Assembly (NCBI GenBank): GCA_019022495.1
Contig: JAFEKR010000026.1
Location: forward strand, 248,001 to 312,000
DNA length: 64,000 nucleotides
Direction: 5' to 3'
DNA from: Epichloe hybrida
Taxonomy: Eukaryota > Ascomycota > Sordariomycetes > Hypocreales > Clavicipitaceae
This document shows, one piece after another, positions 23,247 to 33,467 of the stretch. Numbering within the stretch: position 1 is the stretch's first letter; each line of letters opens with the position of its first letter. The notes under the pieces are model-generated. The model was not told the origin of the DNA. It searched no databases and saw only the letters and a program-made list of their open reading frames with translations. Both the position numbers and the translations under genes were made by a program.

Positions 23247-24738
23247 GTTTGTGAATATGACCTAGACGGGGACGGACGACATGTCTTCAACCCCCTACGC
23301 GGGCTACGCGGGAAGGCGGGAGGAACCTCGCGCGCCGGCCCCACTTCAGTGTTCGTTTGGACGAATGGGCCATCCGTATTCCAGTTGGCTACCCCACAGC
23401 CATCGACGTGGGAAAGTCGAAGCGAGGCACATGATCCGTACATAATCCGCACATATTATCAAAATACATGGTTGGTGATTGTCTTCAAACTGGACAAGTG
23501 CTTGTTACAAGCCACATATCACGCTTTAAAATGATGTTGGCAAGTCTGTACGTAGCTACAAGTAACACAGAAGACACAGAAGACACAGAAGACACAGAAG
23601 ACACAGAAATGGCCCTATACCTCCCTAACAACAATGGGTATTGTCACGATTCCTATTGTCAGTCAGCCTGCTGCTGAAAGCGACGGGAAGCCGCATCGAG
23701 CGTAAGGTCTTCTTCTTCTCGATAGAGTATTATTATTTCTCCCTGCGGAGAGAGAGAAAGAGAGAGCGCACGCATCGCATTCACGGCGGGAGCAAGCGGG
23801 CGATTGCGAAGCCTTGTACCACGTCGTCGGTACTGAAGGCGTCGTGCCGTGAGAGACGGACGGCATGTCGATAACATCGGCCTTGGTGTTGAAACTGTGC
23901 GGAGTTGCAGCCAACATATTGAGGGGGGGGGTGTGCGTAGTCCCATCACGGCATGTGTGTCAGCAACTTCTCCACTTGATCCGTGTTACGTAGGCGCGGC
24001 TGCGATTGTTGCTCGAGCCAAAAGCCACGAAGAATGGCTGGACGCCTGGTCAAAAAGAGCCTTGTCTCGCTTATTGGAACATGGAGGCGTCCATTTCCAA
24101 GTCAAGACTCAAGGCAAAAGCGATTGGGTATTTCGATGACGGAGATCTCTCCAGCCTACCACGAGCAAGCACCCCCCCCTCGGTTCCGTTCTCGGCTGGA
24201 CCGGGAGCGGGCGCTATTCCTAATCGGGAGGTCAATTGACCCCCGACACCCCGGCCTAATTTCGACAACAATAGCTTCAGACGCAGCGGAACAATAGCAT
24301 GTCCAACAACATCATCAACGACCTGTCACTTGTCGCACATTGCGTGAGTTTTTTTTTTTTTTTTTTCTCACTATTCTCGCAAGTTCCCAAGTCGTGAGGC
24401 GTTCTTCTTTGCTTTGAAGAATAACAAGGTTTGAAGAGGGAGAGGGGGGGAGGGAGTTTTTATTCCCGTCGATATACTCCCTCAAAATAGGCCTGGGCTA
24501 CTGTACTAAACGCGATCTCGATGCAGCACTCTTGACTTCCTGAAGATGGAAGATGGAATTCGAAACGGGTTCTGGTTCTCTGCACTTTTCCAATACAGCC
24601 AAGCCAGCCCTCTTGAGGTCAGTCACCAAACCCAACGATTCCAACACGCGCGCAACGCACTAGCCAAGCCCCGCGGCCCATGTGGTCAGAGTTAATGTAC
24701 CGAGTATGCGGTGGCATCACCGCGGCAAGTTGTTTCCC
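23247..24738. other. Upstream region of kinase copy 1
   Basis: No gene is supported. A 9-bp unit ACACAGAAG is repeated five times at 23565-23609. Runs of G (~23925-23932) and T (24350-24366) are present. The right end abuts the target-site duplication of a small transposon at 24739. Confidence 0.5.
23565..23609. repeat. Tandem repeat, 9-bp unit ACACAGAAG x5
   Basis: Five near-perfect consecutive copies of ACACAGAAG, the last ending ACACAGAAA. It lies in noncoding DNA about 320 bp upstream of kinase copy 1. The apparent EDTEDT peptide in one frame has no coding support. Confidence 0.9.
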
Positions 24739-25102
24739 TTCCCCCATGGACATCTAAACACGCATATGTCAAAAATTGAACACGCATATGCCGTTAGTCC
24801 TAATCGGGATAGATGGTCTATCCACCTGTTTTTAGTGTGGCTTGCGTCTAATCTTCGTAGCTATTATAGTAGGGTAAAATTATATAGCTAGTATTATTAT
24901 TAGAGATACTAAGGATATAATACACTAGTATAAAAGGTTGAATTTAATATTAAAGGTAATAATAATTAATAATAACTAAGAAGCTAAGAAAGGGGAGAAG
25001 GAGAGGAATCTAGGTTAGAAGGTAGGCGAAAAGCGGGAAAAGTGGGGCGGCATATGCGTGTTCAATTTTTGACATATGCGTGTTTAGAGGTCCTTCCCCC
25101 AT
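24739..25102. mobile_element. Mutator-like MITE with 9-bp target-site duplication
   Basis: The element is 24748-25093 (346 bp), bounded by a perfect 9-bp direct repeat TTCCCCCAT at 24739-24747 and 25094-25102. Its terminal inverted repeats are about 46 bp, starting GGAC(A/C)TCTAAACACGCATATG, with one mismatch; each arm holds two copies of ACACGCATATG flanking CAAAAATTG. The centre is A+T-rich and has no ORF. A 9-bp duplication and long TIRs fit the Mutator (MULE) superfamily, so this is called a non-autonomous MULE derivative. The near identity of the arms suggests fairly recent insertion compared with the element at 7374. Confidence 0.85.
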
Positions 25103-26327
25103 TGTGCGTTCTGCCCCAGAATGGGACATGCATGACATGGGGCCGATTCTTTCATCGGCTGCGTCGCTCCATTGATGACGGCGCCCCCCCGAGCACAAGC
25201 CAGTGATTGCATTCACGCATTTCAAAAGGGGGACGGAGGGACGGAGGGACGGTGCGGGAAAGCCATGGCCATGGCCAACTGACAAGCACGAGGACGCGAG
25301 CCGTGCGCGAAAAAGCTCGCCAGCAGCCACTCGGCTAATCGATACATACATATGTACATGATGTAAAAATTTTCCCAATTCGTCTTTGTTCGGGATTGCT
25401 ACGGGTGAAAAGTGCAAACGCGCATCAAGACAGCACAACATGTTGCACGGGACGGGGTATCTCGTTATCCAGACCCCCCCCCCCCCGAAAGGGGTGTGTG
25501 CGTGGACAGGAAAAGCAACCACAGCCACGGTTTATTACCCGTGCTCTGATGGTGCATCTGTGACGGAATCCGAGAAAGAACAGATAATAAGAAGCAAGAC
25601 CTGTTACAATAGAAGTGGAAACGAAGGGTTCTCCTGGTGCTCTGTCAGAGGAGAAAAAAAAAAAGAGAGAATAAATTTACAAGCATTAGGAAAGCGACAA
25701 GAATAGGAAGATTTTTTTTTTAAATAATGAAAAAATCTCATAAGAACCACATAGCCTCACTTTACAGACCAGTCCATTTCCCGCCTTTTCCCACTCACAT
25801 TCTTCTTTTCGGGCCTCTGCCTAACGTTACTTGGACGGGCAGACGTAGTCGAAGACGAGACAAGGCCTCTTACTGTTCCGTACCATCCGTTTCAATCTCA
25901 AGCCCTCACTTCCAGCATTCACTAACCTATCCATCAGGAAAACGCCACTTGTCTGCCAACAAGCTCATGCAACTTAGTGGCGTGAGACATTCCCATACGC
26001 ATCCTTCACGGCATCACTCCCATCAGGCCGTGTGGCCCTCGGGAACAAGTTCCGCGGTTTGTCGGGAAAAGTCCCTCACCGAGCTCTGGTACTTTCACCA
26101 CCGCCCATCACCGGTCACATCACACCCGACCTGTCCCTGGATTGACAAAAGCCCGTCTTTAACCAGCTGCCCCCGGGACTGCCGGGCCCTAGACCTGAGA
26201 TTTCAGATTCCCTTTATTTGACCTGATCCTGTCCCTGTCTTGTTGCCAAAACCTACGCCCGTAAGAAGTTCGTCTCCCTCTAGACAAAACATTTCTTCCA
26301 ACACGGCGCGGGCAAATAAAATCTCGG
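25103..26327. other. Intergenic region between MITE and hypothetical gene
   Basis: No gene is supported. There is a triple GACGGAGG repeat near 25232-25252 and a C homopolymer (~25473-25485). The ORF at 25727-26221 lies directly upstream of the gene at 26328 and looks like 5' leader, not protein. Confidence 0.5.
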
Positions 26328-26948
26328 ATGATGGAATCGTCAACCGCCCCGGTCCTTGGCCTACAAGGCATGCTTTCCAAAGAAGCCAGCGACCTACCAT
26401 CTCCTCCACCAGCCTACTCCCCCCAACTACGCCTTGATATCCCGTCATCCTTCGCCGCGAGCAACGTCCCCCGCTGTCAACCCATCCTGATTGACCGGCC
26501 GTCGCTGGCCTCACTCGTCACCAGCAGCCAGCAGCAGGCCATGGACGCCGACGACGGCACCTGCTCCGACGACGCCCAGCAGTCGAGCATAGCGTTTCGA
26601 ATCAACACCTCCGTCAGAGTCTCCAGCAACGACAACTACGTCTGCATCAACGAGTCCCCCGCTGAGCACGCCAACGCCATTGCTCGCGCCGTCGTCCACG
26701 CCATCCAGGAGAACAGCTCCGGTCAATGCGGGATTCCCATGATTGACGAGGACGGCCGACCGAGGCCCGTGAGGATCCAAGTCGACGCTGGGCTGGAGGT
26801 CCACGGGCACGGAAACGTCGTGGGCAACGAGAACTTTGTGACACAGGTTCTTCGTCAAAAGGAGAGACAGCAGGTGCTGCGTCGTCGTCGGCATCATGAG
26901 GACGACACTTCACCGACTCCACCTGCTAAGCGCAGACGGTCTCAGTGA
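26328..26948 (+). CDS. Hypothetical small nuclear-type protein
   Basis: A single-exon ORF of 206 residues starting at the first of two adjacent ATGs. The composition is coding-like (C/G-ending codons, sustained frame, conserved-looking middle). Residues ~85-175 form the most structured part: IAFRINTSVRVSSNDNYVCI, then AEHANAIARAVVHAIQENSSG (a probable amphipathic helix) and IQVDAGLEVHGHGNVVGNENFV, which resembles a beta-type repeat. The C-terminus LRRRRHHEDD...PPAKRRRSQ is a good candidate nuclear localisation signal. The N-terminal 60 residues are Pro/Ser-rich. I recognise no known family and propose no activity. It could be a chromatin-associated protein, but this rests only on the basic tail. 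Confidence 0.68.
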   Translation: MMESSTAPVLGLQGMLSKEASDLPSPPPAYSPQLRLDIPSSFAASNVPRCQPILIDRPSLASLVTSSQQQAMDADDGTCSDDAQQSSIAFRINTSVRVSSNDNYVCINESPAEHANAIARAVVHAIQENSSGQCGIPMIDEDGRPRPVRIQVDAGLEVHGHGNVVGNENFVTQVLRQKERQQVLRRRRHHEDDTSPTPPAKRRRSQ

Positions 26949-27790
26949 TTTTTTTTTTCTTTCTTCGCCTTGATTCCTTTCCATTTTCCCCTTCTCTGTT
27001 GCATATTTTGTTCGGCTCTGTGTGAGTCAGTTTCAACCTTTTTTAAAAAGGAGCATACATGTGGAGTATCGGGATACCCTTTGGTCACACTGCAATATGG
27101 GAGTAGTGTGTGACTTTTTTTTTGTTTTTGTTTCTTTTTTTCCCTTGTTGATGATAAGCATTGGTACTTGGGTAGCACATTTCTCAAATCAGCCTATCAA
27201 CCAGGTTGCTGGGTGAAGGTCATCTATAGGCATTGTCAGCAATCTGAGTAAAGCATCTTCATTAATGGACCACGACTCGCCGCCATCATGCACTAGCACC
27301 AAGCCTTAGTCCAAGCCGCAATGCGACTGATCGTGACACCGTCTCGAACGGCGGTTTCTTAGCTCCTTATGCTCATCTCCTCTCTCCACTCACCTAAATC
27401 ACAAATCGCCCGTCGTCCGCCATCTGACATCCATCAATCCGTCGACTTGATCTGCTAGCGCACGCACTCTAAACACCTGCAGATCAAGGCCGCGCATATC
27501 AGCTTGGCCCGGCCCCCCCCATTTTGCTCTGGCCCTCTGGCCCCTCTTTCCAAAGAAGCCTCAATCGAGCTGTCCGCATGTCCTAATGTCCGCATTCGAC
27601 GCGTTGGCCCACTGGCTGCTCAGCCACCTTGTCTGAGAGAAAAAGATATGGATTGAGGCCTCATAAACACTGAGTAGTTGCCGTTGTTTTTTTCTCCCAG
27701 AAAATTATGCCCTGCCTTCCCGTCGCTGTTGTTTGACACTGTACGCTCTCATCACCATCTTGTGACACCCGTACGACGCCAACGCTAACA
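26949..27790. other. Upstream region of the PI-PLC X-domain gene
   Basis: No gene seen. T-rich runs at ~26948-26957 and ~27117-27140 mark the probable 3' UTR of the preceding gene. The last 150 bases have CT-rich leader character before the ATG at 27791. Confidence 0.5.
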
Positions 27791-29194
27791 ATGGCCAACT
27801 TCACCATTCGCAACCTGACCATCCACCCCATCGAGCTCGTTCATGTCCAGCGCTTCCAGAGCGAGAGAATCAAGCAGGGCTCAGTCTTTTCCAACGTCAC
27901 ATCTACAATCACAGGATTCTTAAACGCCACTGAAACCATCCGTCATGAGATCCATCCTAGAGGTGACTCGATCAGGAACGACGACGTTTCCTTCCGAACC
28001 GAGCCCTTCCAGACTAGAGAGACGGATATCCGATCCGTGGATGTTGGAAACGAAGTTGCGCGCTTGACCTTCGAGGCCGAGGACCATCGCTATGAGATCG
28101 ACATTCCAAGTCCGAGTAGAAAATCGGCTGTCATGAAGAAGCTGGATGATGGCCCCCATGATCTTACCGTGGTATACGTACCCAACGGTGCTTTGATTGC
28201 CATCTTCTCATCTGCCAAGCTCAATGCCTGGATGCACGAGCTCCGAGACGAGTGGCCGCTCACTGTGCTGTCCATTCCTGGCACTCACAATTCGCCCACC
28301 CGCCACACTGCTCTGCCTTCTGTGCGTTGTCAGGCGGTTGGTGTTCCCGAACAACTGCAAAACGGCGTGCGATTCCTGGATATCCGTGTTTCCGCCAACA
28401 CCGACGACCATGTTCTTACCCTTGTTCACAGCGCGTTCCCAATCTCGCTGACCGGGAGCAAGTATTTTGCCGACATGCTTGAGGAAATTTACACCTTCTT
28501 GGACCAGAACTCTAGTGAGACTATCATTATGAGCGTGAAGCGAGAAGGCACCGGCAAGGGTAATGACGGCCAGATGGGTCATTACCTCAAGCACAGCTAC
28601 GTCGATAAACAGGGCCACCGCTGGTGGACGGACCCCAGAGTCCCTACTCTGGGTGAAGCCCGAGGCAAGATCGTCCTCGTTCGCCGGTTTGGTCTGGACG
28701 ATAAGATGAGAGACAATGGCGGGTTTGGCGTAGACGCCCAAGAGTGGCCAGACAATTGCGAAGATGGTGTCGGCGGCGGCGGCGGTTTCCGTATTCAAGA
28801 TTTCTATGAGATTACCGAGTGCCAGAACATCGAGAAGAAGATCGAGTACAGCCGCAGGCACCTGGAACGAGCAGCGGAACAAGCCTTTGCTCTCGCTGGG
28901 ATGCCTGACCACAACCCCGAGGCCCCTCCGCCGCCCTTCTTCATCAATTTCCTCAGCGCAAGTAATTTCTTCAATGCCGCTTGCTGGCCTGAGCGAATTG
29001 CAGCCAAGGTCAACCCTTCTGTCATTGAATATCTTTGTGCAAGACACGGCGAGGAAGGCAAGGGTCCTCAGCAGCTAAAGGTTGGCTTTGGTGGCACTGG
29101 CGTTGTCATCTCTGACTGGGTCGGCGCAAATGATAACTGGGACCTTGTCCGATGCACTGTTGGTATGAATGCGCGTCTTCAACTGAAGAGGTAG
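27791..29194 (+). CDS. PI-PLC X-domain phosphodiesterase-like protein
   Basis: An intronless gene of 467 residues. The C-terminal ~310 residues resemble bacterial-type phosphatidylinositol-specific phospholipase C (X domain only, no Y or C2). The catalytic pattern is visible: His166 in LSIPGTHNS, the FLDIRVS strand, and a second His213 in LTLVHSAF, 47 residues on as expected for the two-His general acid/base mechanism. In the second motif the usual Gly after His is Ser. Further matches are FLDQNSSETIIMSVKRE and GKIVLVRRF. The first ~150 residues are a separate N-terminal domain without recognised family. There is no signal peptide, so the product is probably intracellular, unlike many secreted bacterial relatives. 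The natural substrate is unknown; lipid hydrolysis is inferred from the fold. Confidence 0.87.
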   Translation: MANFTIRNLTIHPIELVHVQRFQSERIKQGSVFSNVTSTITGFLNATETIRHEIHPRGDSIRNDDVSFRTEPFQTRETDIRSVDVGNEVARLTFEAEDHRYEIDIPSPSRKSAVMKKLDDGPHDLTVVYVPNGALIAIFSSAKLNAWMHELRDEWPLTVLSIPGTHNSPTRHTALPSVRCQAVGVPEQLQNGVRFLDIRVSANTDDHVLTLVHSAFPISLTGSKYFADMLEEIYTFLDQNSSETIIMSVKREGTGKGNDGQMGHYLKHSYVDKQGHRWWTDPRVPTLGEARGKIVLVRRFGLDDKMRDNGGFGVDAQEWPDNCEDGVGGGGGFRIQDFYEITECQNIEKKIEYSRRHLERAAEQAFALAGMPDHNPEAPPPPFFINFLSASNFFNAACWPERIAAKVNPSVIEYLCARHGEEGKGPQQLKVGFGGTGVVISDWVGANDNWDLVRCTVGMNARLQLKR

Positions 29195-30850
29195 AGTTGG
29201 TGATCCTCAAATCAAGGGAATGCCAGCGATAATAAGGTCAAGTATTTCACAAATTTGCAACGGCGAATGGAATCTTTAATCATTTTTCTTATTGAGATTT
29301 GACTATGTGCAAATTTTTCGTCTGTGCTTCCAGGTCGACCATTGGGTGAATCTGTTAAGGCGACTGTGTTAGCCAAAGTTTTGGGGACAACATTGCAGCA
29401 ATCGCGATAGAGCAAAATAGAGCCTGATCAGTTCTCCAAGGTGAAACAGTAGGTTGGTTGTTCATCACGATGAACTCAGCTAGAGCTAATAAAGCAGTCA
29501 TCCTAATGGCGGGGTGAAATTATGAAAAAAAAAAAAAGACAAAGTGCTTACCATTGATAGGATTTGTGGAGGCGGGCCGATTCTTGGATTTACCTGCCTG
29601 ACAGCATCGTTAGTGTCCGGTCAAGACGCCCTGAGTAAACATCAATACTTTGCGCCAGATCTGCATTGCGTTAGTTGTGTACAATAGACATAGATCCGCC
29701 AAGTCAGACAGACAGTAGTACATACCGCCTATTTCAGAAGTTGTAGGTGTGTTCATGTCCCAGCAATCAAATTGATTGTGAATCAAACAGTGTGAATACT
29801 TTGGAAAACTCATCACAGTAGTCCGGCAGAATCTTCAAGCAGCAAATCAACTGAATATTATATTACCTGATGTTGAGCACACGGGTTAGTCTCATGAATA
29901 AGCCTCAAGTCCAATCAATAATTTAGCAAAGGCCATAGTCAGGTGACGAAGTGTCATCAAGAGTTCTCGTCAATCTTTCACCACAAGGATTGTACGTCCT
30001 TGCTTTCAAGGATGAGAGGTGGCGAGGCTCGTTATGTCCGCCCGTTCGTTCAAATCTTCATCATAAAATGGCTTTTATCGTGGGATTGGGAAGGGTGCAA
30101 GTAGGTACCTATCATGAAGTGGTCAGCAATTGTTGGCAAATTCATGACAACTACAACAATGAATGTCAAGAGCCTCCAATCAGACAAGGCTGAAACTTAT
30201 TAACAACGTTATCCACATCATGTATTAAGCATGAGGAATCCCTAAGGTGTCGATTTGTTCATCACTTGGAGGGTGGGTTTCAGGCAGCAGCAATGTCAAG
30301 CAGAGGAACTGACCTTTTCTTTTCTTCTTTGTTAAAAATGAATTTCGGGCTCAGGGCGCCACAATTGCGATGTCCAGGTCTGCTCCTTCTGAATGCGTTA
30401 GCAAATGTGCCAAGAAACATTAGATGCAACGAGTGTCGCGTGTTTCAAAGCTTCCTCAGTGTAATTCTAGAGTATAATAAATCACCATGGCGTGGTCTGA
30501 ATTGGATTGTTCGTGTATAGATTTCATCACAGAAGACCGAAATAGAAAGGAGAGGAGAAGGTCTTACCAAGTTGAGTTTACACGACCAGCATGCTTTGGA
30601 AAGATTGGGCACTTGCTCTCTGTCCAAAACACGCGATGATGTTGCAAGAAGAAGAAGGATGCAAAGCCCAGCACGAAATTTTCATGCTGAGAAGTAGAAA
30701 TGGGGGTAGGTAGATTCCAACTAACTCGATTTGGTTAGCGGTGAGAGGATATCATGGCGCCACATTGTGGCACCAGCTCTGTGGCAGTGCACACGGCGAT
30801 CCATCCTGGGCTCGGTTTGCGTGGCGAAACTCAGTGAATTTGGTCGATGT
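29195..30850. other. 1.6-kb intergenic region, A+T-richer, possible gene decay
   Basis: No gene is supported. The base composition is A+T-richer than flanking genes, and many short ORFs with stop interruptions are present. One may suspect remnants of a decayed gene but no recognisable domain survives. Confidence 0.45.
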
Positions 30851-30853
30851 TGC

Positions 30854-30861
30854 TATATAAG
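30854..30861 (+). promoter_or_regulatory. TATA box of the gene at 30983
   Basis: TATATAAG lies 122-129 bases before the ATG at 30983. A start site ~30 bp downstream would fall after the in-frame ATG at 30866, which is the reason for choosing 30983 as the translation start. Confidence 0.55.
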
Positions 30862-30982
30862 GTGAATGTCACCCACCCAAGCCAGAAGGCCGGGCAAGAA
30901 ACCCGCTACTTCACCTTGCACTTCCTCCATCTTCACTTGTTGTTTGCACCAACAACAAAGGAGCAAAACCACAAACACCATC

Positions 30983-32305
30983 ATGGCCCCCCAAAGGGCG
31001 GTATGGGGTCCAGCGGCCCTTCGCCTCCTTAGGGTCGCTGTGACTAGAACGTCGAAAGCCGTTCGTCATAAGCTCGCTGCCGTCGGGAAGCCGTTCCAGC
31101 ACGAGCTGCAAACGATTCCTGGTTATACCGGTCGTCAACCCATTCATCCGGCAGCGCTTCCGAGACAGCAGAAACAAGGCACCCGATGGTTTTCAAGCGG
31201 CACAGCCCAGACTATCAACCGTGTTATTCGACGTTCTATCACGTCGGAGCGTGCATCTAGCCCTCGCTTCCATCGAAGTAAGCTACCGTCTTCAGCTACA
31301 TCACGAAAGGTTGCCCAGTCCTCGGGACGGGCTCCCTTTGCCAACATTCTTCGACCTAACCTGACTGGTGGTGCTATGCCACGAAGTGCTGGAGGATATA
31401 GCCTCGGAGGTGGTGTGAGATATTTCTCTCACACCCCCGCGGCTCCAGCTCAAGTAATTCAAAACGTCTCACAAGCTATGAGGGCATTCCTTCTTTCCGG
31501 CCAAAAGATCCGACACGATGGCGTTGGACCCCGCGGCGAGCGTCAGTACCGTGCCGTATCTAGTCTCGAGGATGACGCCATGAACAAGCTGTCCACCACT
31601 CCTCTCTGGTTTCCCGGGTCCTTCATCGATTTTCAAATCAGCCCAACAATCACAGCTATGGGTCCTCTTGCAGCGCCCTTAACCCGCGCGTCGGAAACCC
31701 CAGGCTTCGGTGCCAAAGCCGCGACTCATCCCACTTCTCTCGACACCGAGGGATTTCTCGATGTTTTGTCTACAGACTTTGGTCGAGCATCACAGGACTT
31801 GACTACCGTCGATTCTGATTTGCGCCGACTATCTGCCTTGGGTTCGTTACCTGTATCCTTGGAGGCGAGCGACACAATTCGCGTTCGATTTCCTGGTGTA
31901 GATGCCTTCACAGTCGAACGACTCTGTGATGATCTAGGCATTCAACGAGGCCTTGTTCGCGAAGATCCGGAGTTTAACGCTGCCGTAGGTGCTCCTGCGG
32001 CATTCAAGGTCCCTTTTGCCCCGGACTCCGAACGAGCGATGAGTTCACCGGGCGGGTCGGCCAGATCTTTGGGAGGAAGTTTTTTCCAGGATGCAGAGCT
32101 CTCTTCGGAGGATGATTCATTCGTGCGAGACGCCTTTGCATACGAAGTCTCGGTGGATGACGCTGAAATATCGGACCCGGAAAGTTACGGAACCACGGCT
32201 TCGCCCATAAGTTCTGGGGAGCATGTCTCCGATGAGTACGAGGGTCTTGAAGGGATATACAGGTTTCTGGAGGAGTCCAACCGGGCCCAGGGACGGCTGG
32301 GCTAG
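30983..32305 (+). CDS. Hypothetical fungal protein with possible mitochondrial presequence
   Basis: 440 residues from the ATG at 30983, which has a CACCATCATGG context and lies downstream of a TATA box. The N-terminal ~150 residues are rich in Arg, Ser and Ala and nearly free of acidic residues, typical of a mitochondrial targeting region, and include two RYFS/RWFSS-like segments (GTRWFSSGTA, GVRYFSHTPA) that resemble processing sites. A conserved-looking core follows: QVIQNVSQAMRAFLLSGQK, YRAVSSLEDDAMNKL, PGSFIDFQISPTITAMGPL, and SDTIRVRFPGVDAFTVERLCDDLGI. The C-terminus is acidic. I have the impression that similar proteins were named 'casein kinase II beta 2 subunit' in fungal annotations, but there is no CK2-beta zinc finger here, so I do not adopt it. 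No function is assigned. Confidence 0.75.
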   Translation: MAPQRAVWGPAALRLLRVAVTRTSKAVRHKLAAVGKPFQHELQTIPGYTGRQPIHPAALPRQQKQGTRWFSSGTAQTINRVIRRSITSERASSPRFHRSKLPSSATSRKVAQSSGRAPFANILRPNLTGGAMPRSAGGYSLGGGVRYFSHTPAAPAQVIQNVSQAMRAFLLSGQKIRHDGVGPRGERQYRAVSSLEDDAMNKLSTTPLWFPGSFIDFQISPTITAMGPLAAPLTRASETPGFGAKAATHPTSLDTEGFLDVLSTDFGRASQDLTTVDSDLRRLSALGSLPVSLEASDTIRVRFPGVDAFTVERLCDDLGIQRGLVREDPEFNAAVGAPAAFKVPFAPDSERAMSSPGGSARSLGGSFFQDAELSSEDDSFVRDAFAYEVSVDDAEISDPESYGTTASPISSGEHVSDEYEGLEGIYRFLEESNRAQGRLG

Positions 32306-33467
32306 CTGAAGATTGTATCAGAGCGTTTGTGTGAACATTCTGGAAGCCCAATTTTGGAAGGGAACATCAGCTGGATCTACACTCGTTGAGATAGTAAGCA
32401 AGTGGCCATCTTTAAAACCGCAGGATAGCTAAACATATCTCCTTGAGTTTCTGTGACATCAATGTGTCTATTCTCTTACAAAATTCGACCAAGCTAAATA
32501 AATACACATCGCGGTCGTGCCGTGCCACTCGAAGCACAACCCAGGGAGTTGAGCTAAGCTATGGCTCAACATGGCACGAAGTTCAATCGAACGCGACGGG
32601 CACGTATGACTGCAGTCAAAATCGCGGCAAACAAAAACAGCCATGCCAGTAACATTTCCTGCGTTTGAAGGCTTTCAAAACGTTGATCCCACAAGTACTT
32701 ATCATGCGACTTTAAAAGGTTGTAGCGCGGTTTCTCCCGAATTCGGATCCGCTCCACGTGTTAAGCAGCAGCAGGCGTTGCACGGATATCTCTTTGATGC
32801 CTATCTCCTTAGGCGTCATACGCCTTGTGGATCCGTGGGGCCCCCACTACCCCCCTGCCACAAGGTCAGTGACCGCGTTAGTACGCGAAAGTGTGGTGTA
32901 GCGCTTTGTACAGTCTAACCCCTGAATGATTTTACATAGGAGTACTAGTAATAGCTATCTATAGAGCTAACTAGTGTAAATAATATATATATATATACTT
33001 CTGTCTAATTAGATACAGACCCTAGCTAACGTGACTTCACAAGGTTTATAACGCCTAAGGAGATAAGGCTACACTTACGTACTAACAAGGGTCATTAGCC
33101 AATAAAAACATTACTATTTGCGGTACTTTCTAGCTTATACTAATTTATATACTAGCATAAGTATAAGAAAACATCTAAGTTATAGAGAGTAATATTACCT
33201 ATCCTATAGCCCTACCGCATTAGCTATGTTACTAAAGGTCACATTAGGTTACCCCCTTTTGCTGGCTTAGAAAAATGGGTCGGTACGCAAGTGTAGCCTT
33301 ATGGGCATCAAAGAGATAGGGGGATAAGAGCACCTTATCTTGTGGTGAGTTGGGCGGTGCAGGTGATATGCTCGTACCGTGATTAGTAAGCGGCTGACAC
33401 AAATTCGATTTCCATTACCCCCGAGAAGTCGACCAAGACCCATCAGTGCAATCGCTTCGCGCTGGCC
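32306..33467. other. Intergenic region containing a transposon relic
   Basis: No gene is supported. The central part 32789-33316 is described separately as a degenerate inverted-repeat element. The remaining right flank (33317-33467) is the immediate upstream of kinase copy 2. Confidence 0.5.
32787..33318. mobile_element. Degenerate Tc1/mariner-like inverted-repeat relic (TA target site)
   Basis: Inverted ends TCTCTTTGATGCC(T/C)AT lie at 32789 and (complement) 33316, each flanked by TA (32787-32788, 33317-33318), the pattern left by Tc1/mariner-type insertion. Inside, 32802-32816 is a perfect inverted partner of 33051-33065, and 33063-33082 is an inverted partner (19 of 20) of 33283-33302, so the centre contains a fused copy of both subterminal blocks. 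The ~300-bp middle is A+T- and TpA-rich (for example an (AT)n run near 32984-32997), as after RIP. No transposase remains. The TA call is weak because a 2-bp duplication occurs easily by chance. Confidence 0.6.

Noticed and set aside
23567..23613. Possible CRISPR-like or coding repeat (EDTEDT)
   Set aside because: It is a simple 9-bp tandem repeat without spacers and CRISPR does not occur in fungal nuclear DNA.
31000..32300. Naming the protein at 30983 a casein kinase II beta subunit
   Set aside because: No CK2-beta zinc-binding cysteines or acidic-loop motif are visible; only a vague memory of a legacy annotation supports it.
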